64,000 bases of DNA from Excoecaria cochinchinensis (lineage: Eukaryota > Streptophyta > Magnoliopsida > Malpighiales > Euphorbiaceae): positions 13,965,501 to 14,029,500 of the forward strand of contig CANTUQ010000112.1 in NCBI GenBank assembly GCA_947683425.1, given 5' to 3'. The translations under genes and the position numbers were made by a program. The notes beneath the pieces are model-generated. The model was given only the letters and a program-made list of their open reading frames with translations. It did not search any database and was not told where the DNA came from. This document shows, piece after piece, positions 23,357-36,152 of the stretch (position 1 is the first letter of the stretch; each line of letters opens with the position of its first letter).

Positions 23357-24648
23357 TAGGAATGATCACGGGGTGGGGCGGGGATTCCCCGTCCCTGCCC
23401 TCGCTGGAGACGCAGAGGAAAAATTCCTGGCAGGATCCCTGTCCCCAATGGGAAGAGTTTATTTTCATTCCCAAATTTGTCACGAGTTCATTTTCATTCC
23501 CAAAATTTAGTTCTTGAATCAAGAATCCAACAAAACTACCCAAGAGCAAACAATTTAAATGTGGATTCCTATCTTATTAGCAAAATAGACCTTTAATGCT
23601 AAAAAGAAGAAAAGAAAAAGTTTGCAAGAGTTAAAAACAAAAAAAACACATTAAGTCCACAATTTCAGTATTCTTAAACATGTAACACGTAAAATTCCAA
23701 AAAATCCACATGAACTGAACTAGCCAAATATCCAAAGCTAACAAAGCTAAGAAGATGCTTGACTAGCAAGCAGTAGCCCAATGAATAGTTTCCACAAATT
23801 CAAGCAACAACAAAGATGGAAAATTTTACGCTTACACTAAATAAGAAACCAATTATAAAATTAGCAAGAGTTGAAAACAAAAAATCAAATTAGGCTCAGC
23901 AAAAATTCAAACTGAAGATCCATCATATCTTCAAACTAAAGAGCAAATTCACATACTAAAAACACAAAGTTGAAGCAAAATACAGAGAGAATCACATATC
24001 AGTGACAACGAAAGAGAAGCGAAAATAAAAAAAATATATTTTTTTTAAAAAAAAGAAATAATTTACAGTTAAAACAAAAATAAACATTGCAATGCCTGAA
24101 TTCAATCTGAAAGGCTGGTTACCTCTTCTCCTGTTTGTTTGATTTTCTCTTTTTCAGGGAAACAAATAGAAAAGAAGAATAAGATAGCAACAAATCCAGT
24201 TGAGAAAGAAAAAGAAGATTAGATGCAGAATTGAATGGGTGTTAAAAAAGGAAACAAAGAGAGAAAAATGGAATTTTAAAAACAACAGATCTGGGTGAAT
24301 TACATGGTCATCGGAAAGAGGCAGATATGGGGGAGACCGGACGGCGGCAAAACTGGTGATCTCGGCAGAGGGATGGCCAAAGAGAAAAAATCTCAGAGTC
24401 AGGAAAAATGAAAGAATTGAGGTTTTTCCCTATTTATATATAATGGCATATGTGTAAATAACTATAAAACCAAGGGTATTTATATTTTTTTGTTCGGGGC
24501 GGGGAACCCGTGGGGCGGATACCCCACTCTCTGTCCCTACCCCGAATTCAACCGTGGCGATTTTTTTCGTTGTCCCCTTCCCCGCGAGGGAAAAAGTCGG
24601 GAAATCCCTACTGGGGTCGAGTATTCCCCGCCCCCGTGATCATTCCCA
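23357..24648. mobile_element. Non-autonomous hAT-like element B, 1.3 kb
   Basis: Starts TAGGAATGATCACGGGG and ends CCCCGTGATCATTCCCA (inverted, one mismatch in the outer bases). It is flanked by the perfect 8-bp duplication ATAGTAGG (23349-23356 and 24649-24656). GC-rich GGGGCGGGG arms of about 150 bp lie at both ends around an AT-rich core. No transposase remains. A 130-bp GC-richer stretch near 24290-24380 could be old leader or captured sequence. Confidence 0.88.
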
Positions 24649-24656
24649 ATAGTAGG

Positions 24657-25265
24657 GCCTCAAACCAAAATACACGAAATTTTTCGGAGCCCGACCCAAA
24701 CTACCTAAAATTATACAGCAATCAACAAACATCAATAGAAGCCAACAATGCTGTAGGTTGGTTGCTTAGGCGTTAATAGCGGCGACCAAATCTTGTAATG
24801 AACCAGGCAAAAAAAAAATACACAGAAACCAGATCTGTCCTAAAAAAAATACACAAAATCAAACCCAGATCTATCACAAGAAAAACACAAATCCCAGCAA
24901 AAAAAAAAGAAAAAAACTTAGAACTAGAGAGAGAGGAGGAGGAAGGTAACTCAGAGAGAGAGATCATCGGAGGAGGAGGTGGAAGGAGAGACAGAGAGAG
25001 AGGGATCGTCAGAGGAGGAGGGGGAGGAGGAAGAGGAGAGAAAGAGTGAAGAGGAGGAGGAGGAAAATGAGAGAGAGAGAGAGACAGGGAGAGGGAAAAA
25101 AAGGCTATTTATTGTCTTTTTAGTTGGGTTTGGGTTTTAGGAGTTTTAACCCGACTCAACCCGAAATATCTACAATTTGCAAACCTGACCCGATGCCAAA
25201 CAACCCTACCCGAATTAATATTTCAGGTCGGGTTAATCGGATCAATTCGAATTTTGCACACCCTA
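24657..25265. other. Truncated hAT-like element end with GA-rich tract
   Basis: Right end reads GGTCGGGTTAATCGG...TTTTGCACACCCTA at about 25265, an end typical of the GGGTGTGCA group. No matching left end was found, so element B may have landed in an already truncated copy. Positions 24925-25095 are a GAGAGAGGAGG purine tract. Confidence 0.4.
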
Positions 25266-25854
25266 TCTACTTCTTATTAAAATAAATTAATTATATATTG
25301 TTATTTATTCTTATTTGATGAATTTTTGTTTTATAATTCTTAATGAATTTGTTGGTGAAGTTGGCATAAGATATGGTGACTCGAGGTTCGTTAACATGCA
25401 ATTTAAATCAAGTAATTCAAAATAATCAACAACCTGCGAAGAGTTGCAAATGTTTCACCTACCATTACCGTTAATAATGGAGATTCCAATATTATTTTCA
25501 GCAGTTTTTGGAAGTTGCAAGTTGATAAACTTAAAACTCTATCTGCTTGAAAATTCTAATTTTTTTGATCCGTATTCCAATTTTTTTGATGTTGAATTAA
25601 TATTACTATATTGTCCGTTGATTGTTTTCAAATTTAAATGTGTACAATGTGGATGATTATAATTTGATTTTGTAATATATTTTGGATAATATTTCTATAG
25701 GATGTGTTTTAATGTTTTATCATTAAAATATAATGATTTAATTTTTTTTTTGTACAGATTTTGAGATTTTTCGTGGTTTAATGTATTAGGCTAATATAAG
25801 CAGAATGATTATCAGTTTAGATTAACACTATATTTTAAATAATATTACTAATAA
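25266..25854. other. AT-rich intergenic DNA
   Basis: No supported feature. A 70-codon frame at 25444-25656 has no recognisable similarity. Confidence 0.5.
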
Positions 25855-25916
25855 AAATATTCAAGTGAATTTCACAAGGTATACATGAGGTTATACATAT
25901 ATATATCCATGTATAT
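25855..25916. repeat. Palindromic minisatellite block, left part
   Basis: TTCAAGTGAATTTCACAAGG followed by GTATAC-type palindromes marks the left edge of the array continued at 32177 and 34727. It was split by the hAT-like element at 25917. Confidence 0.75.
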
Positions 25917-26151
25917 TAGGGGTGTACATGGTATGGTACAATTCGGATATTTATAAATCTCTTTATTGTCTTGAAATTTTAAATATCTTAAAAATTAAGT
26001 ATTATTATTGTCTTGAAAATTCAGAACAATTCGATACAGTTCTTATAAAATTCAATATAGTTCGGTTCCTCCAGTACAAAACAACATAATACAGTACAAT
26101 TCGGTATTTCGGATAATTCTATATTTTTAAAATTTACAAAATAAATATACA

Positions 26152-27324
26152 AGTGATGCGCGCCGAACCCCGGGAAGCCCCGAACGCCCAACTCTTAGGG
26201 TTTCTTGGGATGAGGTTCATGGAAACTTGCAAGTGAAATTGCAAGGGCATCTATTTCGGGTAACAAGAAGGTTTCATGGAGTCGCCACCCAATAGAACAT
26301 TGGAAAAGTTCGTCTAGCCTCAGTGAGCCTAAAACAGCGCAGCTATGTCCATCATAGGCAAGCCGGATGTATTTTGGAGGCCCCACCCTAATATTAGGAT
26401 GGCCCTCTCAGCCTCGCGCTTGGGCAAACCAGAGGTGTCTTGGAGGCCCCATCCTAATAGAACATTAGGATGACACTCTCGCCTCGTGGCGCTTAGAACT
26501 GTGTAAACTGAGCTTTTTTACGGGACACAAGAGGTGTCTTGGAGGCTCCATCCCAATAAAGCATTGAGATGGCCCTCTCGCCTCGTTGAGCCTAAAGACC
26601 AGAGATGGTTCGAAACTTCTCATTTATTCATACCTTGGTTAAGTTAAAATTGAGTTTGGATTTTAGATTTAATTCCTTTTCTCATACGTTTTGATGCAAT
26701 AATTAGAGCGCAAATTGATCATTCAAAGGAAGCAGTAAATGAAAGCACAATTAAAATAAAGTGCATAAAAATAAATTACAACAAAATTAGGGGCGGAATA
26801 CAACCCCCATCGTAAATAAAATGTAAATCATACATAAAACGAGTTATTTATTAAAGATGAGGACATTGGTCCTCTCATGCATAGTTAAAGAAAACAATTT
26901 TAAAGTGACAATTTATTTGGATGAAAGATTGGGATATTGGTCCCATTTTATTAGAAAAAATTCAACTTATTTATAAAAATATTTTTGTATGATTTTTAAT
27001 TAAGCGTGCATAAAATAAAGAATTTCATTAATAATTACATGACAAATAAATTAAAATACAAATAAAGGAAAAATGCTAAAAACAATAAAAATGATCAATC
27101 TCCGAATCTCCTCCTTCGCTCGCATGGATGCTCAAACAAGGAAAAATAAGGTTTTGAAACAAAAAACAAGCACAAATGAAATTGATGTTATTAATTAAAT
27201 CAAAAAAATCAATTAAACACATAAAACAATAAATAATTGATTAGAATAAATACAATATGCATTATGTATGAAAAATAAATTAAATGACATTTTAAAATAA
27301 ATAGATTAACATATTAACAAAACA

Positions 27325-27379
<55 letters not shown>

Positions 27380-28588
27380 GAAATGAAGAATAAACAATTA
27401 AATAAAATAATAATAGAAATGAAGAATAAACAATTAAATAAAATAAAGTAGAAAGAATATTAAAAATGTTAAAACTATATACAAAATCACATAAAATAAA
27501 TAAAAACAAAATAAATATAAAAATCTACATTGTTAATAATTAAATATGAACAAAAAATAAATAAAAGAAATATAAAATTAAAAAATTAAGCCTAGAATAT
27601 TTACCCTTAGATTTAGAATTTGATGGATGAAAAATATGATTGACTTCCTTGATTCGATTCACAAAATAGAAAAAGAATAATAAAAATTAAAATTTTATTC
27701 CAAAATAAAATCGATAAAAAAAAATAAAACAAAAGAAATTAATTCTCAAGAACAAAGAAACTGATTTCTTTATCTCAAAAATTATTATTGATAAAAATTG
27801 TTAAAAAGAAGAAAAAAAATCTAATTTTCAAGAACAAAAAAATTGATTTTTTTGTCTTAAAAATTATTATTGATAAAAAATCCAAATTTCAAGAACAAAC
27901 GATGATTTTATTTGTTTCAAGAAAAATTTTTGGTTAAAAATTGGATTTTTAACCTAAGAATTTTATTTGGAGAGAAAAAAAAATTAAAAATATTGTAGAG
28001 AGAATTCTTAGAGAAGAAAATCAAAATCAAAAATTGATCCCAAAATCAATTCACCTTCAAATTACCAACTTTTATCAATAAAAATGGAAAAAATAATTAT
28101 TTATGGAAGAAAATATGATTTTTCACTAATTTCCCTTCATTTGGGTGTAAAAAAGGAAGAAACCCTTAAAAATTCCAAAAAATGGTAAAAGGATAAGGAC
28201 AAATCAAGAAAATTCGGAATTTGGGCGGACAAAGGCATTTGCGGCGGATTTGGGCCGACCGATGCCCGACGGGCGTCGGTCGGGCAGTTGGCGCGCGCGC
28301 TGGAGCGAGAGACGCCCTGCGCGTCGCTCGCCCTACGTGAGCGCGCGCTGCCGCGTAGACACTCGCCGATTTTTTTTTAATTTTTAAATATCACTAAAAA
28401 CACTAAAATTTTCAAACTTAATTTTTTAAAACTAAATTTTAAAATATTTTTATTATTTTTTTTATTTTTTATTCTAAAATGCAAATTTGACAAGAAAATC
28501 ATCACTTTCAAAATTTTTGCCCGTAAATAGGCAATTTATCATCATTGGGTAACTCCGATTTAAACTGACTCAGGAGCCGGTGTCTACA
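26152..28588 (-). mobile_element. Solo LTR 2 of family G, inside hAT-like element A2
   Basis: Runs from AGTGATGCGCGCCGAACCC (first T mutated to A) to GGTGTCTACA. It is flanked by the perfect 5-bp duplication ATACA (26147-26151 and 28589-28593). The interrupted hAT sequence resumes exactly after the duplication when compared with element A1. It contains an AAT run (27325-27379) and a GC-rich island (about 28230-28370). A segment resembling the left end is repeated internally, with several CCCAATAGAACATT / GGCCCTCTCGCCTCG units at 26290-26590. Confidence 0.87.
27325..27379. repeat. (AAT)n microsatellite
   Basis: About 18 uninterrupted AAT units in family G LTR 2. Confidence 0.93.
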
Positions 28589-29089
28589 ATACACAATAAT
28601 AAATACAAATATAATTAAAATATCTCAATATGTGCAATTAAAATTTAAGTCAAAGTACAAAATTTGAAAATTAACATTCAACAGTTTTTCTCTGTATTAT
28701 GTTTGCACTGATTTGAGAATTTTAAGCAATATCTAAAAAAATAACAAAAAATTAAATAATTAGAACACAATAAAAATCTAAACATTAAATACACAATCTA
28801 AAAATTCACGCAAATATAATAATAATGTAACTCAAACTTTTTAAATTCTTCAGTTAATGTCTCTGAAGCCAAAAGTGCAACTGATCTCAATTGGTTTTGA
28901 CAACAAATAAGAATTTTGGCTGTAATCGGGGTTTAACTTTTAAAAACTATCAATTCCTTAAATTCAATTTTTAATTCCCTTCTAAAACTCAAAATAAAAA
29001 ATACTTCTGCCTAAAAATTTTTAAATTTTATTCTTAATTCACTTTAAAAGATTTTAATTTTTTTCTTTTATCATTTTTAAATGCACAAC

Positions 29090-30350
29090 TAAAATTTCAT
29101 TATGTATAATAATTATATATAATTACATTATTAATTTATAAATTCATATACGTATTTAGCTAAAAATAAATTAGTACTATTTGAGTGACACTAATGTAAA
29201 TAAAATTAATTGATAAAATAATTATATACTTATATAATTACATTAATTGGTAAAATTTCATTATATATAATTACATTATTAATTTAAAACTCAATTACTC
29301 ATATACGTATTATGCCAAAATAAATCAGTATTAGTTGAGTGATATTAAAAGTAAATAAAATTAATTGGTAAGATACTTATACACTCATATAATACATTAA
29401 TTGGTAAAATTTCATTGTTTATAATAACTATATATAATTACATTATTAATTTACATGCTCATATAGGTATTGTGCCAAAAATAGATGAGTATTAGTTGAG
29501 TGATATTAAGAGTAAAAGAGATTAATTTGTAAGGTAATTGTATATTGATTCATATAATTACATGAATTGGTAAATTTCATTATATATAATAATTGTATAT
29601 AATTACATTATTAATTTACATGCTCAATTACTCATATATGTATTGTGCCAAAAATAGATGAGTACTAGTTGAGTGATATTAAGAGTAAAAGAAATTAATT
29701 TGTAAGGTGATTATATATTTATATAATTACATGAATTGATAAATTTCATTATATATAATAATTGTATATAATTACATTATTAATTTACATGCTCAATTAC
29801 TCATATAAGTATTGTACCAAAAATAAATAAGTACTAATTGAGTTATACTATATAGTAAATGAAATTAATTAGTAAGGTAATTATATACTCATATAATTTC
29901 ATTAATTTGTAAAATTTCATTAATGTAATAATTGTATATAATTACATTATTAAAATACATCTTCAATTACTTACATAGATATTATGCCAAAAATATATGA
30001 GTACATTCTCAATTACTTACATAAATATTATGTCAAAAATATATGAGTACTGGTTGAGTAACGCTAAAAATAGATGAAATTATTGATAATGTGATTATAT
30101 ACTCATATATTTACATTAATTGGTAAAATTTCATTATAAATAATAACTATATATAATTACATTTTTAATTTACATACTCATATAGATATTGTCACAAAAA
30201 TAGATGAGTACTAATTGAGTAACACTAAAATTAAATGAAATTAATTGATAAACTGATTACGTAATAAATTGTTCAGTTTACATATTTATATAAATATTTG
30301 TAAAAATAATAATTAAATAGTAGTTGAGTGATATTAAAGGCAAATTAAAT
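29090..30350. repeat. Diverged tandem repeats (about 110-210 bp) in hAT-like element A2
   Basis: TTGAGTGATATTAA-like anchors recur near 29190, 29336, 29500, 29669, 29839, 30052, 30215 and 30324. Each is preceded by ATTAATTTACATGCTCA-type sequence. The same units occur at 18640-20090 in element A1. Confidence 0.75.
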
Positions 30351-30572
30351 TAAATACAAATTATTTTTGTTGCATATTCATATTTATATAGATATAATAA
30401 TTATTATAATAATTAAAATTATCGTATTAATAATTAAAATATTTATTTTATTTTATTAACTAATTATTATCTTAATTTCATGCATTAAAATATTTAATAC
30501 AAATAATTATGAAATTAAATTTATATAATACATATAGAATAGAAATTATAAATATATATATATATATATATA

Positions 30573-31907
30573 GCAAAAACTGAAGAAAAATATTTTCAGA
30601 TTATGGCCCAATTCCTCCAGAGCAAGACCACTTCTTCAAAAGCTTCTTCAGGCCCTTCAAAGGCGGCCTCGTCCTCCAGTTCTAAGCCCATAGAAGACTT
30701 AGGCGATAATAATGGAGATGATTGTTATCGGGATTTTTCCAAACTCTTGTTTAAGCCCATAACAAGCCCCTTTTGTAAATCATGGGTCTAGCCCATCTCA
30801 TTTTAAACATTTGGACAAAATCCAAATATTGTAAATAGGCTTAATCCCATATCTTTGTATAAGGCCCAGCCTATTAAAAAAAAGTCAAAAAGAAAACAGT
30901 AAAAGACATTATTTCTGTCGGTTACTTTCGACCTCTTTTCCTCTTTTCAAGACAGCCATCATGGAGCAACAGGAACTCAGCATGTGAAGGCATCACTTCT
31001 AACTCATCCAGTCACTTCATGTCCCAAAAAACTCCCGAGATTGACGGTGAACTCGCTTATTTAAGAATTTTTTCTTCCCAGTTGAAGGTAGAGACTTATT
31101 TTTGGAGAGGATTCCAGTCTTGAAACTCTCTCACACTTAAAAAGATTTTAGGTAGCTCATGTGTTGAGCATCAATCCCTGTAATTTTGAGCTGAGTGGTT
31201 TTCTCCAGAAAGTTTTGTAATTATTATATTTCAAAACCTGTAAGTGTAGCTATGTGTTGAGCCTTTGTACCTTACATTTTCTGTAATTTGTATTGCTATT
31301 TCAATATATATATATTTATGTTTTCAAACAACTTATAAATTATTTTTGCATTCATAAGTATACTCTGTACTTGCGGCTTATGCTAATCTGATACATCAGA
31401 AATATTGTTTGCATATTTTAAAATTATCTTGAAGGTATATCGGCTAAAACAGTTCGACCTGCGGGCTACTGGTTTCCAAACCATAACTCTGTTATCATGC
31501 TTGATTAGTGCCACATACCTTCTTGATTGTGTACCTTATTGATTATTTTTGCATTGCGTTTGCATTGCATTTTAATTTTAGGTTGTGAAATCCATTCGTG
31601 GATATTTGCTGTGTGATAGTTTTCTTTTTTTTTTCATATACCCTTTGATCCTGCGACGTCCTTGGTGGTGAATTATTTTGTTCTTCTTTACCCACTTGTG
31701 GTCTATTGCAGACCTGATGGGGTACATTTGAAGAATAATCCACATTTTGAAAAGAAGCAGTCGGAATGCTTGAGCAAGAAAATCTTGCGTTTTGAAAATT
31801 CTCCATCCTATCAGGCAAATGGATTACAGAAGGTAACTTTGAGATTTTTCCCAAATCGATAGTACTGGTCGAAAAACCAGCATCAGAGTATCAATGGCTG
31901 GAAGCCA
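30573..31907 (+). other. TA-flanked insert with ORF tail, promoter-like and primer-site-like segments; possible endogenous pararetrovirus fragment
   Basis: This 1.3-kb block is absent from element A1 and is bordered by (TA)n on both sides (30552-30572, 31908-31925). It begins with an open frame entering from the left and ending at 30791, Ser/Lys-rich at its C-terminus. A promoter-like stretch follows, with CTTATTTAAG near 31066 and then TTTGGAGAGGA. A long non-coding leader runs to CAGCATCAGAG (about 31878), similar to a tRNA-Met primer site, with an ATG just beyond. This order resembles the intergenic region of plant caulimovirids, and such integrations are known to favour TA repeats. No RT domain is present, so the identity is uncertain; a retrotransposon piece is the main alternative. 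Confidence 0.35.
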
Positions 31908-32176
31908 ATATATATATATATATATTATTAGTATTATATATAATAATTAATAAATATCGGTTCTATTGATCCAATTCGGTTCCATAATAGTTTGGTACCC
32001 TTCAATACGGTTTTCAGTTAAGTTCTAGATAAAATATTCAGATCAGTTCCAAATAAAGTTAACAGTATAATTCAGTTCGGTTCTAGTCAAAAAATCAACA
32101 GTATAATTCGGTTCTGTATTTTTTTATTCAGTACTTTGGTTCGGTATAGGAAAATCCATATCCGTGTACACTGCTA

Positions 32177-32618
32177 ATTTATATACCCTCAATAAAATAA
32201 GAGACCAAAATATCAAGTTAATTTTACAAGGTATACATATCTATACCCTACCTTATATGTATACCTTCAGTAAATGAGAGACTAAAAATTCAAGTGAATT
32301 TCTCAGGGTTTACATGTGTATACTTTCAGTAAATAAGGAACTAAAAATTCAAGTGAAATTCACAAGGTATACATATGTATACCCTATGTGTATACCTTCA
32401 ATAAAATGAGAAAAAAATTTAAGTGACTTTCACATGGTATATATTTATATACACATGTGTATACCCTATGTATATATCCTTACTAAATGAGAGACCAAAA
32501 ATTCAAGTGAATTTCACAAGGTATACATATGTATACCCATGTATATACCCTCAATAAATAAAAGAAAAAATTTAAGTGAATTTCATAAGGTATACATATG
32601 TATGTCCATGTGTATACT
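32177..32618. repeat. Palindromic minisatellite, about 72-bp unit, about six copies
   Basis: Units contain GTATACATATGTATAC (a perfect 16-bp palindrome), CTCAATAAATGAGAGA and TTCAAGTGAATTTCACAAG. The array is interrupted on the left by hAT-like element A2 and on the right by the LTR at 32619. Confidence 0.88.
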
Positions 32619-34726
32619 TGTGAGCCCCAAATATATTCAAGAATGGGGGGTTGAATTGAATATATTAGATTTTTCATGAATTATAAACTGATAGAGAATA
32701 GAGCACCAAAAGGATTTATATCACTCGAAATATTTTCGTTAAGGAACTTGATCAAATCCATTTTTACTGTTTTTTTAACTCATGTGGACGAAATGAACTC
32801 TAATATATTAATTTAAAATCGTTTGCAAATCTAATTTATTCAAATATACTAAATAATCACACGATAAAGCACTCGAAGCAAATAATTAACAATTTTATAG
32901 ATCATCACAGATTGTAGAGTGGCATACAATATATAACAATTATATAAAAGAGAGTAAAAGGATAGAGAAGCATGACATAATGATTTATAAAGGTTCGACT
33001 TCTTGCCTACTTCCTCTCCTTAAAACAACCAGTTTTTAGAGTTTCTCTCATATAATGTAACTCTATTTAATGGGCAAGAGTCAAAAGTTGTTTACAAAGA
33101 AGCTTCCCAAAGTCTTTTTTTTTCAAGTAAAAAATTTACAAACACTTAACGTTTTTCCTAAAGTAAATGGATCTAAGCACTTAGTTCTTTTTTCCAAAAC
33201 AAAAGAACTCAAACGCTTGCTAGTTTCTTTCCTTAAGCCTTCAATAAGTGAGACGTCTTCTAGGATTGATACCAATGGTTCGAACTCCTATGATATTGTT
33301 CCCTTAAAAATATTTATAGCTGTTAATAAGGTGATATAAAACATAATTTCTTTCCTTTATCAAAAAAAAATTTTCATAAGATATAATCTTTTAAATATAA
33401 ACCAGCTTTGTGATAAAAATAGAAATTATAAACTGAAATAATATAGAACAATTATGAACATAGAGTGGAACACCAAAAAGATTTAGAGCACTTAAAATAT
33501 TTTTGTTAAGAAACTTGATCAAATATTTTTCCAATTTTTTAACTCATGTGGATGATATCAACTCCGATATATTACTTGAAAATCTTTTGCAAATATTATT
33601 TGTTAAAATATGCAAAGTAATCAAGTGATAAAACACTCTAAGCAAATATAGACAACAAGCAACAGTTCTATAGATTAGTGCACATTATAGAGTACATACA
33701 ATATAGAACAATTATATAAAGCAGCTATAGAAAATAAAATTAAAAGAGAGTAAATGGATAAAGAAGATTGATACAATAATTTATAGAGGTTCAGCTCCCT
33801 GCCTATATTCTTTCCTTAAGACAATCTGTTTTAAGAGTTTCTCTCTTATAATGTGACTCTATTTCATGGGTAAGAGTCAAAAAGTTGTTTACATATGTAG
33901 CTACCTAAGTCTTTTTTTTCAAGTAAAAGACTTATAAACACTTAGCAATTTTTCCCAAAGTTAAAAAACCCAAACATTTAGCCTTTTTCCTAAAGTAAAA
34001 GATTTAAACACTTGCTAGTTTTTTCCTTATGTCCTAACAACCTAACCTCACTTTTCTCACAAGTATGTATGGATTAAAACCTCACTATTTGATTATTGCA
34101 ACTAATCATTTTGAGGAGATATGATCGTGAATGCTTATGAGATGAAAACATATAAACAATTTAAAGCTCAGATAGAAATGTGTTTTCAACTCTTCTCTCT
34201 TGTTTTACACTTAAACATAAAAACCTTTTTGTAGCCTTTAGAAATATTACCGTTAGGTGTAAACATTTTTCAAAATCATTTTCATCTTTGATTATGATTA
34301 GAAATTTGATTTAATTCCTTTACGAAAAGATCTGTAGCTGTTTGGCTAAAAACATATAGACTTTCCTTTTTAAAAAAATGTTTAGTTTAGAAAAACTCAG
34401 TTTAGAAAATAAATCCAGTTAAATTAGTTAAGTAAGACCTTTTTATGTAAACGCAATATGCAGTCATTTGTGTATTGCTCCTCATTATGATTTTATAATA
34501 AATTTCTAATTCAATCTTAATCTTCAAATATTAAAAAAATCTCCAGATTTGATCTGAAAAAAGAGTAAAGCACCCTTATTACGATGCTCTGTAGAGCACC
34601 TTTGTCAGATATGGGTTAAGCCTGCAAAACAAATTTAGTCTAGGTTTATAAGTTATTTTACTTTGAATCGTTTTGTTATCCAACAAAATCAATATTGAGC
34701 TGAGTATATAGCCTTTTGAGCCAACA
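32619..34726. mobile_element. Solo LTR of an unassigned LTR retrotransposon, 2.1 kb
   Basis: Starts TGTGAGCCCCAAATATATTC and ends TTTTGAGCCAACA. Flanks are ATACT (32614-32618) and ATACC (34727-34731), a 5-bp duplication with one mismatch, within the minisatellite. The inside contains a diverged direct duplication: 32690-33350 resembles 33430-34070, sharing TAAGAGTCAAAAGTTGTTTACA-like and GGTTCGACTTCTTGCCTA-like segments. No internal retrotransposon genes. Orientation is not determined. Confidence 0.72.
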
Positions 34727-35205
34727 ATACCCTATGTGCATACTCTCATTAAATGGGAGAAAAAAATTAAACTGAATTTCACAAAGTATATATATATGTA
34801 TACACCCTATTTGTATACCTTCAATAAAAGGGAGAAAAAAAAATCAAGTAAATTTCACAAGGTATATGTATGTATACCCATGTATACACCCTATGTGTAT
34901 ACACTCAATACATGAAAGTAAACATTCAAGTGAATTTCAAGGTATACATATATATACCTATGTGTATACCCTCAATAAATGGGAGAAAAAAAATTCAAGT
35001 GAATTTCACAAGGTATTCATATGTATACCTATGTGTATACTCTCAATAAATAAGAGAAAAAGTTGAATTTCAAAAGGTATACATATGTATATCTATATGT
35101 ATACCCTCAATAAAAGAATAAAAAAAAAATTAATTGAATTTCGCAAGATATACAAATGTATACCTAGTGAAATTCACTTGAATTTTTTTTAATCTCATTT
35201 ATTGA
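34727..35205. repeat. Palindromic minisatellite, right part, ending in an inverted unit
   Basis: About six further units of the same roughly 70-bp repeat. The last 40 bases (35166-35205, GTGAAATTCACTTGAATTTT...) are the inverse complement of the unit edge, so the whole block has inverted outer ends. Confidence 0.85.
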
Positions 35206-35514
35206 CAATAGAGTCCCCACAACTTAAATTGCATTAGGAAAAATGCATTTCTTTGCCACGGTGGAAGCCCAATGAAAACCTACTAAGCAACTGAGTACTT
35301 TTATCAAACATTTGGGGTGCATTTCTCATTTTTAATGGAGAAATTCATTACATTTTTTTCTTTTTTATCTATTTCATCTCAAATCAAATATGCATAATTG
35401 GATCCACAAAATACACAAAATTATATTTCAAATTTATTTTTTTTTTAAAAAAAGACACGAATTAACTAAATTAATAAGAAAGAAAATTTTGGTTCAAGAA
35501 GAAAAAAAGAAACA
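35206..35514. other. Short spacer, no feature recognised
   Basis: AT-rich, without coding evidence. Confidence 0.5.
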
Positions 35515-35522
35515 TATTGTAT

Positions 35523-36144
35523 TATGGGTGAGCATGGATCAGTTAACCGTTCATTAACAATTTTATTAACTAGTCTATTAATTTCGGTTAACGCCTATAT
35601 CGGTTTCGGTTTTTAACCATTTTTTTTCCAATCGATTTACTGGTTAACTATTAAAAAATTTAACCATATAAATTTAATAAATTAAACAATTTATAATAAT
35701 GTTTTTAATAGTTAAAAATGCTTCAAAAATATAAAAAAATTAAAAAGAAAAACAAAATTTTCAAAATTAATTATAAGAATTAAATATATTTAATATGAAA
35801 CTAACAATAGACTGCTAATTATGCATATATAATGAATAAATAAATGTAATAAAAAGACAATTTCAATATTTATTTACTAAAAATATGTATTATAATAATA
35901 TTTTAGAAAATCATATATCATAATATTTATAAATTACAAAGATATTGAAAAATTTAAGTGTAAAAATTTAAATATATTATATAAAATGTATATAGATAGG
36001 TTAACCATTAGTAAACGGTTAACCGTCGGTTTTTAAAAATAAAATTCGTAACTTAAAATTTTCTGTTTGATTAATTTAAAATCGGTCTGATTTCAAATCG
36101 ATTTTTCGGTTAATCAAAACTTCGGTTTTTTTTGTTTATCCCTA
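35523..36144. mobile_element. hAT-like non-autonomous element C, 622 bp, decayed
   Basis: TATGGGTGAGCA at the left pairs with TGTTTATCCCTA at the right. Both ends carry GGTTAACCG/CGGTTAA repeats. The flanking octamers TATTGTAT and TGCTGCAT differ only by transitions (5 of 8 identical), consistent with an old duplication. The related 57161-57512 sequence supports the family. Confidence 0.5.
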
Positions 36145-36152
36145 TGCTGCAT

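Larger units (their letters stand above)
25917..32176. mobile_element. hAT-like element A2, 6.3 kb including nested insertions
   Basis: Starts TAGGGGTGTACAT and ends GTGTACACTGCTA. It is flanked by ATGTATAT (25909-25916) and ATTTATAT (32177-32184), an 8-bp duplication with one mismatch. Its ends and AT-rich core are homologous to element A1. It contains two later insertions: a family G solo LTR (26152-28588) and a TA-flanked block (30573-31907). The copy is older than A1, as judged by mutated termini. No transposase gene. Confidence 0.85.
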
